A stretch of DNA of 24,778 nucleotides from Bacteroidales bacterium (GTDB lineage Bacteria > Bacteroidota > Bacteroidia > Bacteroidales > Muribaculaceae). The position numbers and the translations under genes were made by a program. The stretch covers positions 1 through 24,778 of the forward strand of contig SFLG01000045.1 of assembly GCA_004553485.1 (NCBI GenBank). Reading direction: 5' to 3'. The notes beneath the pieces were generated by a model. That model did no database searches. It worked only from the letters and a program-made list of their open reading frames with translations, and was not told where the DNA came from. This document shows, one piece after another, positions 23,510 through 24,778 of the stretch; the stretch's first letter is position 1; each line of letters starts with the position of its first letter.

Positions 23510-24208
23510 TTACTTCTTGAAGAAGTTTTTGGAGCGTTTTTTACGCATTTCGATACGGTCTTCTACGGGCATGGTGCTGTCCTCGCAATCGAAGTCGTGC
23601 ATGCAGGTCGAGTAGTTGTCGCGGAATTTGGAGTACATCTCGCGCGTTCCGGTCTCGCTGCTGGTCCAGGCCATGGCGTTGTCGATGTTTAGTGTGCGGC
23701 TCACCTTCTCGACGTCGATGTTGGCGCCGATGAAGTTGAAGGTCCAGCCGCGCTCCTTCAGCGCCGCAATCATCTTTGCCACCTGCGGACCGCTGTATTC
23801 GGTGGACGAGTTCTCGTAGCCGTCGGTAATGATGGTGACGACGGCAGCGGCATCCTCGTGGGTGGATGCGACGGCCTCAAGGTCGGCCAGGGTCATCCCC
23901 ACGGCATCGTACAGCGGGGTGCAGCCTTCGGGTCGGTAGTCGCGTTTGGTGAGGTCGCGCACATTGGCGATGGGGGAGTTTTTGATGATGTAGCGGCTGG
24001 GTACGGCTCCGCTCTGGAAGGCGTAGATGCTGACAAGGTGGCGCTGGCGGTCGCCGACCTGCTGCTGTGCGGCGCGGATGACGCTGAGGGTCTCGTTGCA
24101 GCCCGAGATGGTGGCGTTGGTGAGACTGTCCATCGAACCGCTCTCGTCGAGTATTATAAGGTTGAAAACTGTGGTCTTGGTGTTTGCTGCATTGTTCTCC
24201 GTGTTCAT
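23510..24208 (-). CDS. VWA (von Willebrand factor A) domain protein with MIDAS
   Basis: This encodes 232 residues from the ATG at 24208; the frame opens two codons earlier at a TTG. It is a single VWA domain with a complete metal-ion-dependent adhesion site: DESGSM (21-26), Thr97 in CTPLYD, and Asp129 in IITDGYENSS. There is no signal peptide or membrane segment, so it is probably cytoplasmic, like TerY-type proteins. The last 25 residues are Arg/Lys-rich (RIEMRKKRSKNFFKK) and could bind nucleic acid or a partner. It follows, on the same strand, the Cys-rich gene that leaves the window; the pair may act together, but the partner is too incomplete to say. Confidence 0.88.
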   Translation of the reverse strand: MNTENNAANTKTTVFNLIILDESGSMDSLTNATISGCNETLSVIRAAQQQVGDRQRHLVSIYAFQSGAVPSRYIIKNSPIANVRDLTKRDYRPEGCTPLYDAVGMTLADLEAVASTHEDAAAVVTIITDGYENSSTEYSGPQVAKMIAALKERGWTFNFIGANIDVEKVSRTLNIDNAMAWTSSETGTREMYSKFRDNYSTCMHDFDCEDSTMPVEDRIEMRKKRSKNFFKK

Positions 24209-24258
24209 AATCAATACGTTAAATAGAGTTGGTAAAATTGTAAATAAATAGTTGGGGT

Positions 24259-24278
24259 GTGCGGGCCGTTTCCCGCAC
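24259..24278. other. GC hairpin between the Cys-rich gene and the VWA gene
   Basis: GTGCGGG (24259-24265) pairs with CCCGCAC (24272-24278) around a 6-base loop. It lies about 50 bases before the VWA start and could be a partial terminator or processing site between the two minus-strand genes. Confidence 0.45.
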
Positions 24279-24369
24279 GATGGCTGTTGATGTTGTGTTG
24301 ATGTTTGAAAAGATGTTTTGACTTTCCCGTTTTTGATTGTTTGTATTCCCTTTTATATATAATGTGATG

Positions 24370-24778
24370 TTACCACTCGAAGAGCCGGCGCAGCGAGAAG
24401 CCGTCGTCTTTTTTGCCGCGCTTGCCCTTTTCGTCGGCGTTGTCGTCATCGGGGGCCGAACAGATGCTGCAGCATCCCATGTCGTCTGCGTCATACTCGG
24501 AGGGCGAGGACATGCAGCGGCTTTCTCGGATGGGCGAGGGGGCGGCGCAAGGTCTTGCCATGCTGTAGCAGATGTCGCTATTGGAGCAGCAGTTGTCGGA
24601 CCGGCTGCCGATGGCGCAGTCAGGCTCTTCGTAGAGGTCTTCGGTTTCTTCGGCACCCGCTACCTCTTTCTCTATCTCTGGTTTGAGCGAGTACAGGCGG
24701 GGCGGACGCGAGGCCATCTTGGTCTCGGCGATGCCGCGGTCGTCGAGGATGTCGCTCTGCAGCAGCTTGCGCTGGAAG
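24370..24778 (-). CDS. Cys-rich acidic protein, C-terminal part only (start outside the window)
   Basis: The minus-strand frame is open from the window edge to a stop at 24370, about 135 residues; an internal ATG at 24717 is unlikely to be the start. The visible part begins FQRKLLQSDILDDRGIAETK and continues MASRPPRLYSLKPEIEKEVA. Several Cys groups follow (NCCSNSDIC, RPCAAP, SRCMSS, GCCSICS) with Asp/Glu-rich linkers, and then a basic end (KGKRGKKDDGFSLRRLFEW). The spaced Cys could bind metal, or the tail may be unstructured. I do not recognise the family. It is followed by the VWA gene on the same strand. Confidence 0.6.
   Translation of the reverse strand, partial: FQRKLLQSDILDDRGIAETKMASRPPRLYSLKPEIEKEVAGAEETEDLYEEPDCAIGSRSDNCCSNSDICYSMARPCAAPSPIRESRCMSSPSEYDADDMGCCSICSAPDDDNADEKGKRGKKDDGFSLRRLFEW

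Noticed and set aside
24219..24656. Minus-strand frame of 145 codons overlapping the Cys-rich gene
   Set aside because: Its product is a low-complexity Ala/Thr/Pro/Ser-rich chain, while the other frame continues open to the window edge with more protein-like content.

Overview
The window looks like a chromosomal segment of a Bacteroidales bacterium, possibly Muribaculaceae. The family call is inference; the order rests on several signs. Coding DNA is GC-rich. There is a PPi-dependent phosphofructokinase, a TGT without the zinc cysteines, and an hpt-adk pair. Several promoters fit the Bacteroidota consensus (TTTG or TTG, about 19-20 bases, then TAnnTTTG), best seen in front of tRNA-His. No rRNA, CRISPR array or prophage was seen.

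Left accessory region (1-5862). Two same-oriented copies of one IS4-family-like element lie at 1-291 (cut by the window edge) and 3423-4171. The second copy is complete end to end. It has imperfect terminal inverted repeats and a 9-10 bp target duplication, but its transposase has lost the catalytic core. Between the copies lie an AT-rich orphan secreted-protein gene (325-1914), a roughly 105-bp imperfect palindrome (1941-2047) and an Eis-like GNAT acetyltransferase (2278-3336). After the second copy come a small lipoprotein gene, its terminator, a four-helix-bundle suffix-domain gene, and a 14-unit array of a 9-bp repeat.

Housekeeping block on the minus strand (5863-19715). Read in transcription order it holds: a sugar-type nucleotidyltransferase; tgt; an LptF/LptG permease; bioB; a TrmH/SpoU RNA methyltransferase; radA (apparently broken by a short frame-shifting deletion); tRNA-His(GTG) with clear promoter and terminator; a TIGR02757/DUF2400 protein; a ThiE/TenI-like TIM barrel with its own promoter; an LPG-synthase-TM/UPF0104 flippase-like membrane protein; kdsB; a non-catalytic M16 peptidase homologue; and PPi-dependent PFK. 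Envelope work (kdsB, LptF/G, the flippase-like protein) and tRNA modification (tgt, the methyltransferase) recur. The region between the permease gene and bioB holds a tandem array of small hairpins whose stems differ in sequence but stay self-complementary.

Right block (20251-23364, plus strand) holds hpt, adk and a long-chain acyl-CoA ligase, closed by a strong, probably bidirectional terminator. A convergent minus-strand pair follows: a VWA/MIDAS protein and, upstream of it, the C-terminal part of a Cys-rich acidic protein that runs off the window.

The most unusual signals are the compensating hairpin array (16244-16322), the 9-bp-period intergenic arrays (5497-5622, 9099-9152 and a looser 18-bp form at 20021-20120), the internally deleted IS with intact ends, the broken radA, and the AT-rich orphan gene beside an IS end.
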